Of a stretch of 20,864 nt of DNA, positions 20,827 to 20,864 are shown in pieces; the stretch's first letter is position 1; every line of letters begins with the position of its first letter. The notes beneath the pieces are model-generated. The model saw only the letters and a list, made by a program, of their open reading frames with translations, made no database searches and was not told the origin of the DNA. The DNA comes from a virus, in IMG/VR virus record IMGVR_UViG_3300032288_000988, positions 1 to 20,864 of that record; one strand, 5' to 3'. The translations under genes were made by a program, and so were the position numbers.

Positions 20827-20864
20827 AAAGTGAACCGGGGGGTGTTTATGTAAAGGGGGGTGGG

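Overview
The window is a 20.9-kb piece of a tailed double-stranded DNA bacteriophage (Caudoviricetes). It carries most of the virion-assembly module. Every gene I support lies on the minus strand, so the transcription order runs from position 20864 down to 1. The terminase, P22-like portal, Mu gpT-like major capsid protein and SU10-like adaptor, with no tape measure or tail-tube gene in view, suggest a short-tailed (podovirus-like) phage. Many of the small proteins resemble families I know from uncultured aquatic phages. The host cannot be read from the sequence. Shine-Dalgarno motifs of the AGGAG type point to a bacterial host, probably Gram-negative (inference). No integrase, repressor, tRNA, CRISPR or IS element was seen.

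Layout in transcription order. (1) 20826-12718, DNA packaging and head: a promoter-like sequence, small and large terminase, portal, a small unknown gene, a GroES-like co-chaperonin, a coiled-coil scaffold-like protein, a conserved 150-aa protein, a decoration-like head protein and the major capsid protein. (2) 12717-12142, a punctuation zone: a hairpin, a near-ideal rho-independent terminator, an HNH endonuclease gene and a leader with a 9-bp inverted repeat. (3) 12141-10558: two small beta-rich structural proteins and a GT-A glycosyltransferase. (4) 10558-8497: a tightly overlapping run of small Lys/Arg/Gly-rich proteins with a holin-like gene inside it. Three of them end in the same C-terminal cassette. 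(5) 8496-5545: a 64-nt leader with alternative pairings, a connector-like protein, a zinc-ribbon protein, two more small basic proteins, the SU10-like adaptor and two conserved small proteins. (6) 5535-1318, fibres and host range: a glycine-rich fibre, a small companion protein, a protein built from 22-aa and 11-aa tandem repeats, and a fibre with an S74 intramolecular chaperone. (7) 1318-1: a 51-aa gene, a conserved 104-aa protein, a coiled-coil membrane protein and a gene cut by the window edge.

Genes are packed with gaps of about 30 nt or less, and many junctions are overlapping TAATG, TGATG or ATGA, so translational coupling is likely. The only gaps above about 60 nt are 8433-8496, 12142-12237 and 12583-12717, and each holds inverted or direct repeats. 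No stretch longer than 300 nt lacks a gene. Terminase and portal package the DNA, co-chaperonin and scaffold help fold and assemble the capsid, adaptor proteins close the portal, and the fibres recognise the host. The small basic proteins have no known function that I can state.
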